From the NCBI GenBank assembly GCA_026709625.1, contig JAPOSR010000066.1, positions 90,947 to 154,946 of the forward strand: DNA of 64,000 nt, given 5' to 3'. The translations under genes and the position numbers were made by a program. Position 1 is the first letter of the stretch, and every line of letters begins with the position of its first letter. Below are positions 16,424 through 26,900 of this stretch, one piece after another. A model generated the notes under the pieces. It saw only the letters and a list, made by a program, of their open reading frames with translations. It searched no databases and was not told where the DNA came from. The stretch comes from Chloroflexota bacterium. GTDB taxonomy: Bacteria > Chloroflexota > Anaerolineae > Aggregatilineales > Phototrophicaceae.

Positions 16424-17355
16424 GCGGCAGAGCAGCCCGACAAACGAGCGCGCACAGCGGCGACATCAGCGCGGATCTGCGCGGTCAGCGCACCCAGGCT
16501 CGCAAACTTCTGTTCCATGCGCAGCCGCTCGACGAATGCCAGTGTTATGCCTGCGCCGTACAAATCGCCATGGAAATCCAGCAGGTGCGCCTCGACCGAG
16601 GGCGAGGCGCCGCCGAAGGTCGGGCGCAGGCCGATGTTGGTGGCCGCCATGTACCGCGCCCCATCGACCAGCGCCCAAGCCGCATAGACGCCGCGAGCAG
16701 GGACGATCTGTTCTTGCCAGACAGCCAAATTGGCGGTGGGAAAGCCGAGAGTGCGGCCGCGCTGCTCGCCCAGGACCACTTCACCCGCCAGCGAGTAATG
16801 TCTTCCCAGCAGCGCCGCTGCGCCTCGCATGTCTCCAGCGCGCACGAGCTCGCGCAGGTCTGCGCTGCGAATCCGCTCGCCATTGGCTGTGATAGGGGCG
16901 ACAGTCGCCACATGAAAACCATGCTGCTGTCCCTGCGCGCGCAGAAAAGCGACATCGCCTTCGCGTTGAAAACCCAGCGCAAATTCCGCGCCGACCCGCA
17001 ATTCCTGCATGCGCAAGCGTTTCACCAGCAAGGTCACAAAGTCGACCGCCCGCAGCTGCCGCGTCGCCTCGTCAAACGGGTGTGTGATGACCAGGTTGAC
17101 GCCCAAGTCCAGCAACAACCTGGCGCGCTCGTCCGGTGGCGTCAAATAATAGCGTTCTTCGGTCGAATCGAGCACTTTGTCGGGATGCGGAAAGAAGGTT
17201 ACGACGACAGCTTTTCGCCCGCTGTGCCGCGCCCGCTGCGCCAGCTCGCTCGCCAAAGCCTGGTGGCCACGGTGAACGCCATCAAAGACGCCGATCGTCA
17301 CGATCGATTCTGTCTCGAGGCGGGCATCTGCCAGGCTGCGCAAATGTCGCATCAT
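16420..17355 (-). CDS. ribF: Bifunctional riboflavin kinase / FAD synthetase
   Basis: 311 residues. The FAD synthetase domain starts with IGVFDGVHRGHQAL, the nucleotidyltransferase HxGH-type motif. The C-terminal riboflavin kinase domain has GRTLGFPTANL. It makes FMN and then FAD from riboflavin and ATP. The start ATG overlaps the truB stop (TGATG), so the two are coupled at the end of the nusA operon. The operon ends here, with convergent era overlapping the stop. Confidence 0.95.
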   Translation of the reverse strand: MMRHLRSLADARLETESIVTIGVFDGVHRGHQALASELAQRARHSGRKAVVVTFFPHPDKVLDSTEERYYLTPPDERARLLLDLGVNLVITHPFDEATRQLRAVDFVTLLVKRLRMQELRVGAEFALGFQREGDVAFLRAQGQQHGFHVATVAPITANGERIRSADLRELVRAGDMRGAAALLGRHYSLAGEVVLGEQRGRTLGFPTANLAVWQEQIVPARGVYAAWALVDGARYMAATNIGLRPTFGGASPSVEAHLLDFHGDLYGAGITLAFVERLRMEQKFASLGALTAQIRADVAAVRARLSGCSAA

Positions 17356-18272
17356 CAGCTCTGTGCCGAGTCGTCCGCGGCCGCCGGCGGGAAGACTTTG
17401 CGCGGCTTCCAGCGCTCTCCGCGTGGCTGCAAAATCGCGACCAGGTGGCGGCGCGCATCAAAGCCAAAGACGAGGGGCGCATCCAGACAGCCACGCCGGG
17501 CGATGAACATGCCCTTGCGCAGACGGGCAACGTCATCGGCAGCCAATTCCAGGCGAGGATAATCGCGCAAGGCGGACCAAGGCGTGATGAGCTGCGGCGA
17601 CCAGTCCTTGCGCCCCAGCAGCGCATTCAGGTCAAGGCTGTCGGCGAGGGCGAAGTGGCCACTGGCGATTCGCGTCAAACTGGCAAGGTGCGCGCCGACG
17701 CCCAAGGCCTCGCCCAGGTCATGCGCCAGGCTGCGGATATAAGTGCCCGATCCGCAAGTAATATCCAAGTTCAGCATAGGCGCATTCCAGGCGCGCAGCT
17801 GAATCGCCTGAATCGTTACAGCGCGGGCTTGTCTTTCGACTGTTTTGCCTTGCCGCGCCAATTCATAGAGCTTTCTGCCGCCGACTTTGACAGCGCTGTG
17901 CATGGGCGGCAACTGCTCAATCTCGCCGATAAATTGTGGCAGCGCGGCGCGAATCTCGTCGCAAGTTATCTGGCTGGCATTTTCGCAGCGTGTCGGCTCG
18001 CCAGCGGCATCATAAGTACTGGTGGCGATGCCCAGGCGCACCGTGGCGCGATAAGTCTTTTGTCCGCGCATCATGTACTCGCTAAGTCGCGTTGCCGCGC
18101 CCACGCAGACGACCAGCACGCCATCGGCGAGCGGATCCAAGGTGCCGGCATGGCCAACTTTCACAGGAGCGCCTAGCTCGCGCCAATGCCGCCGAATCTT
18201 CGCCACGACATCATGGCTCGTCATGCGCAGCGGTTTGTTGACATTCAAGAAGCCCGCGCAAGCAGCCGGCAT
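17355..18272 (-). CDS. truB: tRNA pseudouridine(55) synthase TruB
   Basis: 305 residues. The catalytic motif GHAGTLDPLADG places the nucleophile at Asp46. Further TruB signatures are KPLRMTSHDVV near the N-terminus, KTYRATVRLGIATST, and CGSGTYIRSLAHDLG. It converts U55 of the tRNA T loop to pseudouridine. The gene begins where nrnA ends (1-bp overlap), as expected for this operon. Confidence 0.96.
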   Translation of the reverse strand: MPAACAGFLNVNKPLRMTSHDVVAKIRRHWRELGAPVKVGHAGTLDPLADGVLVVCVGAATRLSEYMMRGQKTYRATVRLGIATSTYDAAGEPTRCENASQITCDEIRAALPQFIGEIEQLPPMHSAVKVGGRKLYELARQGKTVERQARAVTIQAIQLRAWNAPMLNLDITCGSGTYIRSLAHDLGEALGVGAHLASLTRIASGHFALADSLDLNALLGRKDWSPQLITPWSALRDYPRLELAADDVARLRKGMFIARRGCLDAPLVFGFDARRHLVAILQPRGERWKPRKVFPPAAADDSAQS

Positions 18273-19252
18273 CAGCCGCTGTCTCCCGCGCCGATGAGTT
18301 TGCGCCCCAAAGGCAAGACCCGCTCCTGCGCCTGCTGCAGCGAGCCAGCCAGTGTGCAGCCAGCCGCCAACACATGACCGCCACCGCCGAGCGCGAACGC
18401 CAGCCGCCCCACATCATAGCCCGGCTTGGCGCGCAGGCTGACTTCGACCGCTGTAGGCAATTCTTTGAATACGACCGCCACCTTCGCCGCATCGACATCG
18501 ACGAGGTAGTTGACCAGCCCGCCATCGGTCATTTTGTCCAGACCGGCCTGGTTCAGGTCGTTCTGGGTGATGACCGCGCTGATCAAGCCATCGCGCAGCC
18601 GCATAGACTGCAAGGCTTTTTGCCACAGCGCCACTTCGGCAAAGCTGCGCCGGTTTAGTGTCTGCGCCATAATTTCGGCGAGTGGCGCGCCGGCTTCCAT
18701 CAGCGCCTGGGCGATTTCGAGGCTGCGGCTGCTGGTTGCGGAGATGCGAAAGCCCTGCGTATCGGTCACCAGCCCAGCCAGCAAGGCGAATGCGACATCG
18801 CGGCTCAGCTGCCAGCTCGCATAGTGCAGCAGGTCAAAGACGACTTCGGCGGTGGCGACTGCTTCTGGCGCGACCAATTGAATATCGCCAAAGCGCGTAT
18901 TGGTCGGATGATGGTCGATGTTGATGACGCGCCGGCTGTGCGCCAGCCCGTACTGGCCGACTTGTCCAATCCGCTCGATATCGCCGGCATCAAGCGCGAT
19001 CATCAGGTCGAATTCGCCACGTGTCAACTTGGGCAGGACAATCTGGCTGTTTGGCAAGAAAGCCAGCTCGGCTGGCACGCCTTCGTCCACGGCGGCAGTC
19101 ACGACCTTGCCCAGCTCGCCTAGCGCGCCAGCCATGCCCAGCAGCGAGCCAATCGCATCGCCATCTGGCGATACATGCGAGGCGACCAGCATTGTCCGCG
19201 CATCGGCGATTGCATCGACCGCGGCCTGCCAGCCTGGTTCAGCGGGCGGCAT
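18272..19252 (-). CDS. nrnA: DHH-DHHA1 oligoribonuclease / pAp phosphatase
   Basis: 326 residues. The DHH domain has SHVSPDGDAIGS (25-36), LDAGD and NIDHHPTNTRFGD (DHH 113-115). The DHHA1 domain ends in GGGGHVLAAGC. This is the NrnA family, which degrades nanoRNA and dephosphorylates 3'-phosphoadenosine 5'-phosphate (pAp). pAp is the by-product of PAPS-dependent sulfotransferases such as the one at 4858-5625, so it could matter for that activity; this is inference. The gene overlaps the end of rbfA by 14 bp. Confidence 0.92.
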   Translation of the reverse strand: MPPAEPGWQAAVDAIADARTMLVASHVSPDGDAIGSLLGMAGALGELGKVVTAAVDEGVPAELAFLPNSQIVLPKLTRGEFDLMIALDAGDIERIGQVGQYGLAHSRRVINIDHHPTNTRFGDIQLVAPEAVATAEVVFDLLHYASWQLSRDVAFALLAGLVTDTQGFRISATSSRSLEIAQALMEAGAPLAEIMAQTLNRRSFAEVALWQKALQSMRLRDGLISAVITQNDLNQAGLDKMTDGGLVNYLVDVDAAKVAVVFKELPTAVEVSLRAKPGYDVGRLAFALGGGGHVLAAGCTLAGSLQQAQERVLPLGRKLIGAGDSG

Positions 19253-19613
19253 CGCTGTCTGCTTCGGTCTGCGCGGGGATATTCAGCCCGGCGATAAGCT
19301 GATTGATGCGGTCGGCATGCGCCAATGTGTGATCCCAGTCAAAATGCAGCTCGGGCGTGTGCCGCAGGCGAATGCGCTTGCCCAGCTCGCGGCGCAGAAA
19401 GCCTCGGGCGCGGCGAAATCCTTTCATCACCTCAATTTCGCGGCTTTCGTCACCCATGGCGCTCACATAGACCTTGGCGACCACCAATTCGGGATCCAGC
19501 TGCACTTCGGTAATGGTCACATCGCGCAGACGCGGGTCGGCAATGTCACGCTGGAGCAGCTGACTCAGAATGTGCTGGATGCGGTCGTTCATGCGCTGCT
19601 GCTTGATCGACAT
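19239..19613 (-). CDS. rbfA: Ribosome-binding factor A
   Basis: 124 residues. RMNDRIQHILSQLLQRDI, DPRLRDVTITEV and VVAKVYVS are characteristic, and the C-terminal RIRLRHTPELHFDWD closes the KH-like fold. It assists 30S maturation near helix 1 of 16S rRNA. It sits between infB and nrnA, the usual place. Confidence 0.94.
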   Translation of the reverse strand: MSIKQQRMNDRIQHILSQLLQRDIADPRLRDVTITEVQLDPELVVAKVYVSAMGDESREIEVMKGFRRARGFLRRELGKRIRLRHTPELHFDWDHTLAHADRINQLIAGLNIPAQTEADSDAAR

Positions 19614-19621
19614 GCCCGGCC

Positions 19622-21433
19622 TCAGGTAACGCGCTCGCGCACGAGAAACTCGATTAAGTCGCCGATTTCATATTCGCTGACGCCGTCCAGCCCGATGCCA
19701 CATTCAAAGCCGCTGCGCACCTCGCGGACATCATCTTGAAAGCGGCGCAGCGACGCGACATTGACGCCATCGATGATGACCTTGTTGCCACGCCGCAGCC
19801 GGGCTTTGGCATTTCGCCGCGCCTCGCCTTCGCGGATCATGCTGCCGGCAATGACGCCGCTGCGCGGGATGCGGAAGGTCTGGCGCACCTCAGCCACGCC
19901 GATGACTCGGTTGGCGAACTTCGGCTCGAGCATGCCATGCAGCGCCAACTCAATATCTTCGAAGAGTTTGTAAATGATGTTGTAACGGCGGATTTCGACG
20001 CCCTGCACCTCAGCCGAAGCCAGCGCTGGATTGTCCGCGTTGACATTGAAGCCGATGATGATGGCCTTCGAGGCGCTGGCCAGCATAACATCCGATTCGG
20101 TAATGCGCCCGACTTCTTGCCGCAGCACGCGCACGCCTATGCCTTCTTCGTTGCGCCGCGAGATATTCTGCAGTTCGTCTGTGATGGGCTGGATTGAGCC
20201 CTGCACATCCGCCTTGAGCACGATAGCCAATTCTTTGGCCGCGCCCTCTTGATATTGCTGCAAGAAATCTTCCAGTGTCATGGTGGCTGGGGCAGAGCCG
20301 CTGGCGGCGCGTATGCGTTCTTCCAGACGGCGGTCTTCGGCGATGCCGCGCGCTTGTTTGTCGCTGCTGACGGCTTCGAACATGACACCGGGCGCGGGTG
20401 GAGAATCCAGCCCCAGCACGGCGACTGGCTGGGAAGGCAGGGCGCGTTTGACAGGCTTGCCAGCCGAATCGAACATCGCTTTGACCTTGCCATACGAAGT
20501 GCCAGCCACGATCGAGTCGCCGCGTTTCATCGTGCCATTCATCACCAGTAGCGTGGCCATGGTGCCGCGGCTGCGGTCTATTTCAGCTTCGACCACTGAC
20601 CCGCGCAGTTGCCCTTTGGGGTTGGCGACAATCTCGTTCTCATCGGCGACCAGCACAAGCGCTTCCAACAAATCGGGGATGCCAGCGCCAGAAAGCGAGT
20701 CGACCGGCACCATAATCGTCGAGCCGTCCCAGTCGTCTGGCACTAGCTCGAGCTCAAACAACTGCTGTTTGACGAGCTCGGGGTTGGCATTGCGGCGGTC
20801 GATTTTGGTGATGGCGACAACCATCGGCACATTGGCGGCGCGGGCATGGTCAAGGGCTTCGCGCGTGGTGGGCATAACGCCGTCGTCGGCGGCTACCACC
20901 AAAATCGCGATGTCTGCGCCCTGTGCTCCGCGAGCGCGCATGGCGGTGAAGGCTTCATGACCGGGCGTATCGAGGAAGGTCAAGGTTTGCCCCTCGTACT
21001 GTGCCTGGTAAGCGCCGATATGCTGGGTGATGCCGCCGGCTTCATACTCGGCGACGGCGGTCTTGCGAATGGTATCGAGCAGGGTCGTCTTGCCGTGATC
21101 AACATGCCCCAGGATTGTGATGATGGGTGGGCGCGCGACCAGCGAATCCGCCGATTCGCCCTCGTACATCGCGCTCCATTTTTCTTCGCGTTCTTCGGCG
21201 CGTTTCTCTTCTTCTTCTGCTGCGGCATAAGCGCTTTCCGACTGCGCACTGAAGCCCATTTCTTCGAGCACAATCGCCGCTGTGTCAAAATCAATCTGCT
21301 GGTTGATCGATGCCATGATCCCGTTCGAGATCAGCTTTTTCATGACATCAATGGGGCTTCGCTGTATCCGTTCAGCGAGTTCGCGAACTGTGATGAAATC
21401 GGGTATCAAGACTGCCTTTGGTGATTGGGTCAT
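19622..21433 (-). CDS. infB: Translation initiation factor IF-2 (short N-terminus)
   Basis: 603 residues, short for IF-2 because the long variable N-terminal region is absent. Only one IF2_N domain remains (about 8-60), then a charged linker. The G domain has GHVDHGKT (109-116), DTPGHE (155-160) and TKID (209-212), where the usual Asn of NKxD is Thr, a known variant. Domains II-IV follow and end in GLDGVSEYEIGDLIEFLV. It delivers initiator tRNA to the 30S subunit with GTP. It lies between ylxR and rbfA. Confidence 0.96.
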   Translation of the reverse strand: MTQSPKAVLIPDFITVRELAERIQRSPIDVMKKLISNGIMASINQQIDFDTAAIVLEEMGFSAQSESAYAAAEEEEKRAEEREEKWSAMYEGESADSLVARPPIITILGHVDHGKTTLLDTIRKTAVAEYEAGGITQHIGAYQAQYEGQTLTFLDTPGHEAFTAMRARGAQGADIAILVVAADDGVMPTTREALDHARAANVPMVVAITKIDRRNANPELVKQQLFELELVPDDWDGSTIMVPVDSLSGAGIPDLLEALVLVADENEIVANPKGQLRGSVVEAEIDRSRGTMATLLVMNGTMKRGDSIVAGTSYGKVKAMFDSAGKPVKRALPSQPVAVLGLDSPPAPGVMFEAVSSDKQARGIAEDRRLEERIRAASGSAPATMTLEDFLQQYQEGAAKELAIVLKADVQGSIQPITDELQNISRRNEEGIGVRVLRQEVGRITESDVMLASASKAIIIGFNVNADNPALASAEVQGVEIRRYNIIYKLFEDIELALHGMLEPKFANRVIGVAEVRQTFRIPRSGVIAGSMIREGEARRNAKARLRRGNKVIIDGVNVASLRRFQDDVREVRSGFECGIGLDGVSEYEIGDLIEFLVRERVT

Positions 21434-21505
21434 GCCGGCCTCTTTTCTTTAGTAGCGATTGTGCGAGGCAGGCTGGGTGTTCCTGCTCCCGTCAGCGCAG
21501 CCGCT

Positions 21506-21763
21506 TCATGACGGCGTCATCTGTCGCAGCAGCGCGCAATCGTCTTCGTGCAATTCGCAGCGCAGCGCCCGGCTCAGTGTGGCGCGCCCAGCCGCATTCC
21601 AACAAGCTGGGTTTTCGCAGAGATACGCGCCACGTCCGTCAAGTTTGCCGCTGGGGTCGGCTTGCAGCCTGCCACTCGCCATGACGAGCCTCGTCAACTG
21701 GCGTTTTTCGCGCTTTTCGCGGCAGACCACACAAGTTCGCTGTGGACGGTGTTTGCTGCGCAT
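21506..21763 (-). CDS. ylxR: YlxR / DUF448 RNA-binding protein
   Basis: 85 residues. RTCVVCREKREKRQLTRLV and the signature GRGAYLCENPACW identify DUF448. The Cys residues CVVC and C(x5)C are conserved in the family. The family is linked to RNase P modulation and nucleoid-associated regulation in other bacteria. A GAGGT ribosome-binding site precedes the ATG at 21763. A longer reading frame continues upstream but is antisense-like overlap with nusA and is rejected. Confidence 0.9.
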   Translation of the reverse strand: MRSKHRPQRTCVVCREKREKRQLTRLVMASGRLQADPSGKLDGRGAYLCENPACWNAAGRATLSRALRCELHEDDCALLRQMTPS

Positions 21764-21782
21764 CGCGCCGACCTCGCGCCGA

Positions 21783-23783
21783 CTAATAGTCGTAATCTTC
21801 CCAGGTTTCTTCATCCCAGCTGCCACGGCTGCTCTTGCGCCGGCGCTTGGCGATGACCTCGCCGCTGGCTTCGTCCAGCACCAGCTGCCGCCGTTTTTGA
21901 CGGTCTTTGCGGCGCTGTGTCTTGCCTTTGCGCAGCTCCAGCTCGAATTCTTTCTCGCTGTCTTCTTCGGTGAAGACCGCTTCGCCCGGGCGTTCGTCGC
22001 GGACATCGCGGTGTTGGTCGGCGGCTTCGCGCACGGGCGCTGGCACAGCAGCGACCAACTCGGGCGTTGTTGCTTCCTCAGCCGGTGCCGCCGCTTCTTC
22101 TGGCAATATCGGCTGCCCAAAGGCGTCCAGCACGACATCGGCGCTCTCGGCGGCGTCTGCGTCCGCTTCTGCGGCTTCGTCTTGCGCCTCTGGTGGGGTT
22201 GGCTGCTCGTCTGCCAGTTCCACAGCGATTTCTTCATCGTCATCGTCTTCGATCGAGTTGGCTTCTGCCAGCAGTTGGGCAAGGTCAGCCGCCATGATGC
22301 TGTCGAGCGCGGCTTGCAGTTCGGCGCTTGGCTCGCCCGCTTCGATGTCGGCGAACTTGCGTATGACAAGCGCTTCGTCGATGAGATGCTGCAGCATGAC
22401 TTCGCCGATATTGTCATAGGGTTCGAGCGCGTCCAGCACGGCTTGCGATACATCCAAGACATCCAGCGGAAGTTCAAAGAGAGTGGCGTCAAGCGTTTCA
22501 CGGACAGTATCGCGGCGCTCGATATAAATTTCGTGCGCGGCATCACGAGATGTTTGCAGGCGCTCTTCGACCAGGCTGGCAAAGCGCTCCAATGTTTTGA
22601 ATTCTTCTGGCATGACCGCCAGATCAAGGCGTCGTTTTTCTATAATGCGCAGCGATTCGGCGACGAGGTCGCTGTGTGAAGCCGACCAGCCCGCCAGCGG
22701 TGGCGCGTCCAGGTTGTCCAGCGCGGTCTGCGCTGTTTCCAGCACGCTCTTGATATCAATTCTCCATCCGGTCAACTTGGCAGCCAGGCGCGCGTTTTGG
22801 CCCTCGCGGCCGATTGCCAGAGACAGCTGGTCATCGGGCACCAGCACAACAGCCGTCTTGCCCTCGGCTGGATCGTTGTCCAAAAAGACGCCGACAACCC
22901 GCGCCGGGCTGAGCGCCTTGGTGATGAACTGGACGGCGTCAGGATTCCATTCGATGACATCGATCTTTTCGTTGTGCAGCTCTTTGACGATATTTTGAAT
23001 GCGGATGCCGCGCATGCCGACGCAAGCGCCGACCGGGTCGATGCCGTCTTGCAGCGCCGCCACAGCGACCTTGGACCGGTGTCCAGCCTCGCGCGCGATC
23101 TTTTTGACTTCCACCTGCCCGTTGTAGATTTCTGGCACTTCGTATTCCAGCAGGCGGTGCAGCATTTCGCGGTGGGCGCGGCTGACCAAGATTTGCGGGC
23201 CGCGGCTGCTTTTGGATACTTCCACGACATAGACGCGGATTTTCTCGTGGGTGCGATAGCGCTCGCCGGGGATCTGCTGGCTGCGCGGCAGGTCGGCTTC
23301 GGCGCGCCCCAGGCTGAGCGTGACTTTCCGCGAATTTGTGCTTTGCACTGTGCCGATCATCAAATCGCCTTCGCGGTTGATGAATTCATCATACAGGGCG
23401 CTGCGCTCGGCTTCGCGGATCTTCTGCAAGATGACTTGCTTGGCTGTCTGCGCCGCGATGCGCCCAAACGTGCTGGTGTTGTGCTCGACTTGCACCATCA
23501 CGACGTCGTTCAACTCCGCCGCTGGGTCGATTGCGCGCGCCCGTTCCAGCTCAACTTCGGTGGCATCGCTATAGACTTCGTCGACAACTTCCTTCTCGAC
23601 AAAGACCTTGGCGCGTCCGCTGCCGGGGTCAATCTCCGCTTCGATGATCTGCGCCGCGCTGGCGCCAGTGTCTTTGCGATAGGCGGATACGAGAGCCGTC
23701 TGCAGCGCGTCGAGCACAATGTCAGAAGGCAGCTCGCGCAGTTGGGCGATCTCGTTGAAGGCGGTCTGTAATTCGTTCGACAT
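21783..23783 (-). CDS. nusA: Transcription termination/antitermination factor NusA with long charged C-terminal tail
   Basis: 666 residues from the ATG at 23783, which has GGGGTGA upstream. The N-terminal domain begins MSNELQTAFNEIAQLRELPS. S1 and two KH domains follow (GMRGIRIQNIVKELH and LSLAIGREGQNARLAAKLTG). After about residue 385 there is a helical region, then a very acidic Ala/Glu/Asp stretch, a basic block (RKGKTQRRKDRQKRRQL) and an aromatic-acidic end (SWDEETWEDYDY). The tail is much longer than in model NusA proteins. rimP, which usually precedes nusA, is absent. It heads the seven-gene operon ending with ribF. An upstream in-frame extension to 23909 overlaps the terminator hairpin and is rejected. 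Confidence 0.95.
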   Translation of the reverse strand: MSNELQTAFNEIAQLRELPSDIVLDALQTALVSAYRKDTGASAAQIIEAEIDPGSGRAKVFVEKEVVDEVYSDATEVELERARAIDPAAELNDVVMVQVEHNTSTFGRIAAQTAKQVILQKIREAERSALYDEFINREGDLMIGTVQSTNSRKVTLSLGRAEADLPRSQQIPGERYRTHEKIRVYVVEVSKSSRGPQILVSRAHREMLHRLLEYEVPEIYNGQVEVKKIAREAGHRSKVAVAALQDGIDPVGACVGMRGIRIQNIVKELHNEKIDVIEWNPDAVQFITKALSPARVVGVFLDNDPAEGKTAVVLVPDDQLSLAIGREGQNARLAAKLTGWRIDIKSVLETAQTALDNLDAPPLAGWSASHSDLVAESLRIIEKRRLDLAVMPEEFKTLERFASLVEERLQTSRDAAHEIYIERRDTVRETLDATLFELPLDVLDVSQAVLDALEPYDNIGEVMLQHLIDEALVIRKFADIEAGEPSAELQAALDSIMAADLAQLLAEANSIEDDDDEEIAVELADEQPTPPEAQDEAAEADADAAESADVVLDAFGQPILPEEAAAPAEEATTPELVAAVPAPVREAADQHRDVRDERPGEAVFTEEDSEKEFELELRKGKTQRRKDRQKRRQLVLDEASGEVIAKRRRKSSRGSWDEETWEDYDY

Positions 23784-23839
23784 GCTGTTCACCCCAAACT
23801 GGTCTTGCTGTGCGCTGGCGGCAGGCACCATGCCCACAT

Positions 23840-23868
23840 AAAACAAAAAGTGGGGGCTTCCCACTTTT
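23840..23868 (-). terminator. Rho-independent terminator between the glycosylation locus and nusA
   Basis: A 9-bp perfect stem (plus-strand 23846-23854 pairing with 23860-23868) encloses a 5-base loop. On the minus strand it is followed by T, G and TTT. It would end transcripts of the GT-C/NHL gene 61 bp after its stop codon. Lying 57 bp before the nusA ATG, it could alternatively act as a nusA leader element. Confidence 0.7.
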
Positions 23869-23928
23869 CCCGAACAGAACAACTCGCCTAAGCATAGCCG
23901 CAAATCCACCGCTAGTCAAGCGCTAGCC

Positions 23929-26900
23929 CTAGCCTCGCGCAAAAGGCGGAAACTTGACCAGGCGGCCCGCGCTGGAATCGCTCACATAGATGAAGCCAGC
24001 GGCATCCACCGCGATGCCGCCAATATCCTGGAACTGCCCGCTGCTGCCGATTTCGCCTTGCTCGCCAAACGAGCCGATGCAGTCGCCAGCCAGGTTGTGC
24101 ACGAGGATGCGGTGGCTGTCTGGGTCGGTGATATACAGCAGGTCGCGGTTCTCGTCCAGAGCCAGGTACGGTCGGTTGAAGCTGTTGCTGTACCAGCCGC
24201 GCACACGGAAATCGGCTTGGTGGCTGCCGCTGCTTTGGAAAACCGATACCCGTCGGTTCCAGGTGTTGGCGATATACAGACGGCCGTCGCTCGCTGCCGC
24301 CAAGCCAACGGGCTCATCCAGCTCGCCGGGGGCGCTGCCGCCGCTGCCGATGTCGAACTGGTGCACAGCCAAGCCAGCTTCCAGTTGGTACACGCGGATG
24401 CGCTTGTTGCCCGTATCGGCGATGAAGATGCGCCCGACGCTGTCGATGAGCACATCGCGCGGGCCCCAAAAGCCGTGGGTTGGATCAGCCGGCGCAGAAA
24501 ACCCAAACTCGCCAGGCTCGCCCCAGCTATAGATATGGCTGCCTTGCTCGTCAATGTGCTGGATGCGGTAATTCCAGGTATCGACCACCAACAGCTCGCC
24601 ATTGGGCAGCACAGCCACGCTGTTGGGGCGGTTGAAGCGAATGCTGTCATCGTCGCCATAGGTGCGCAGGGGCGAGCCATCGCCAGTCGAGAAAACCTGC
24701 ACCTGGTGGGCATTCTCGTCAGCGACATAGACCCGCTCATCCGCGACGGTCAGCGCCAGCGGACGCTGCATGATCAAGGCGCTGGTATCGAATCCGCCGA
24801 GCGGCAAATGTGGCTGCCAGTTGGCGGCGCATTGATTGACCTCGGACGGCGCTGCAACGGGCACTTCGCCATCGCCGACGCCATATTCCCAGATTTCGGT
24901 GGCGAAGTCTTTGTGGACAAATACATGCATGCGGTCGGCAACGGGCCAATTCGTCAACGAGAAATCTTTGTCGGCGGCGCTTGCATATTGGTCATAATCG
25001 CGCATCCACCAGATATCAAAGATGCCCCGCCGCAGCGCCGCGGCCTGCGTGTTGCCTGGCGAAAAGTCCAAGACATTCAACAGCCGTTCGGGTGTCAAGC
25101 CAAAATACTCTTGCATGGGCCACCACATGCGAATGTATTCGCGGCGAAAATAGCGGTCTTCCAGGATGGGTTCAACAACGCCGCTTTTTCCCGCGCCGAC
25201 CACCACAAAGGCGGCTCCTTCGGTATTTTGCAACGTTGGGTTGGCGCCCACAAAGACAGCGTTGGGGAAATCGCGGAAGTACCAGCTATAGGGCCAGGAA
25301 ACTTCATCATCGTAAGCGAAGCGCAGGTCCTTGCCGTCGGTGGCGCGCAGGCTCATCTCGTTGATATCCGCGAGCGCTCTCTTCACGCCCGGAGCGGAAT
25401 GGGCATAGACCAGCAGCTCTGTCGGCAGGTCATAATTGATGAAAGACGCCACCCAGGCGGCGCGAGCTGTCAGGGCGCACAGCAGCGCAAAAATCGTAAG
25501 CGCGCACAAACGGCGCAGGTGCATCCAGCCTAGACCGCGCGACTGCCGCGCCAGCAAAGCGCCACTGCCGACCGCCACCAGCAGCCCAGCCAGCCATTGA
25601 TAAGTGCGCTCCAGTTGGTGCAGCGCCAAACCCATGAAAGGCGGGTCGCCAATGACGAATGCTCCAACAGTCTGGGCAGTGGCGATGACGAAGACCGGCA
25701 TCGCCAGCAGCGCCAGCCAGCCGCCGCCCCACAATTTGCGCTGGTCGATGCGCGAAATCACGCCGCCGAAATACCAGGCGCTCAGCAAGATCATCGGCAG
25801 CGCCATGTGCGTGCCCAGCCAAGGCATCTTTTCGCCAGCCAAAGAATAGCCCACCAGGCTCAATATCGCCCACCAAGCCAGCAGCAGGACAAAGGGCAAG
25901 CGCCGCAGCTTGCCAGCGCCTGTGGACGCTCCGCGAACAATCCGCGCGGACGGTTCTTCATCTTCATGGTCGCCTTGCTCGGTCGCATCCGCCACGAGCT
26001 GCTGTTGCGCCTCGCGCTGGACGATGCGCTCGCGGCGCGTTTTCCAATAGCCGGTTATGCCCGCGAACATGGCGCAGACAGAGCCGATGATAGGCAGGAA
26101 GGCGTAAGTCGGCAAAATGATCAGCAGGTAATAGTATTGCGGCTGGCTGCCGCGCCGCACCCCCTGCTGTTCGAGCCAATAGCCGAGGCTGTAGATCATG
26201 CCCGTGCCCAAGCCGGCGATATTGGTGAAGGCGCTGGTGAAAAAGATGGCGAATATCGCATGAAATATCGCGGCGGATATCAGCCAGGGCCTGCGGTTCC
26301 AGCTCAAGCCGATGACCAAGGACAGCAGCGTCAGCGGCAAGAAAACTGACGCGCCAGCTACAAATTGTCCGACCTCGCCGCCGACGCCGGGCACGGTCGC
26401 AAGCAGTCTGTTGACGCCCTCTGGCAGCGCTGTGGCAAGCGCGGCAAACGCATCGCTGGAGCCGCCCATCATGCGCGTGAACAAGGCAGTTGTCCAAGGC
26501 AATATCAACGTGAGCATAAGCACAAGAAAATCGACTTCGGGGAATTGCCGCAAATAGCCCCAGATGCCGCCAGAGGAATCGCCGCTGGCGGGCTCGGCGA
26601 TTCGGACGCGGCGCCGGTCGCGCAGCAGCATTGCGCTGATGCCGATCGCGACTGCCCACAGCGCCACGGCCGGCAACCAGCTAATTGGCGCAGCTGCGCT
26701 GTCTTCTGCAGCTGTGTCTGTGGGCGCGCTCGACTGGGACCAGTGCGAAAGCTCTTCGATAAATAGCAGCCCACCCGCCGTCAGCAGCGCGATGAGGAAG
26801 ATGAAAACCAGCTCGCGCCAGGGGATGCGCCGCCGAGAATCGCGGAAGGCGTAAAGCGCGGTTGTCGACAATACGAATCCGCCGCTGCCAACCGCGAGCG

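Noticed and set aside
21764..22627. Long ORF overlapping nusA and ending as YlxR
   Set aside because: Only the last 85 codons match DUF448 and have a ribosome-binding site; the rest is a shadow of nusA.
24058..25533. 491-codon ORF opposite the GT-C/NHL gene
   Set aside because: Composition is that of an antisense shadow in high-GC DNA; no domain, promoter or ribosome-binding site.
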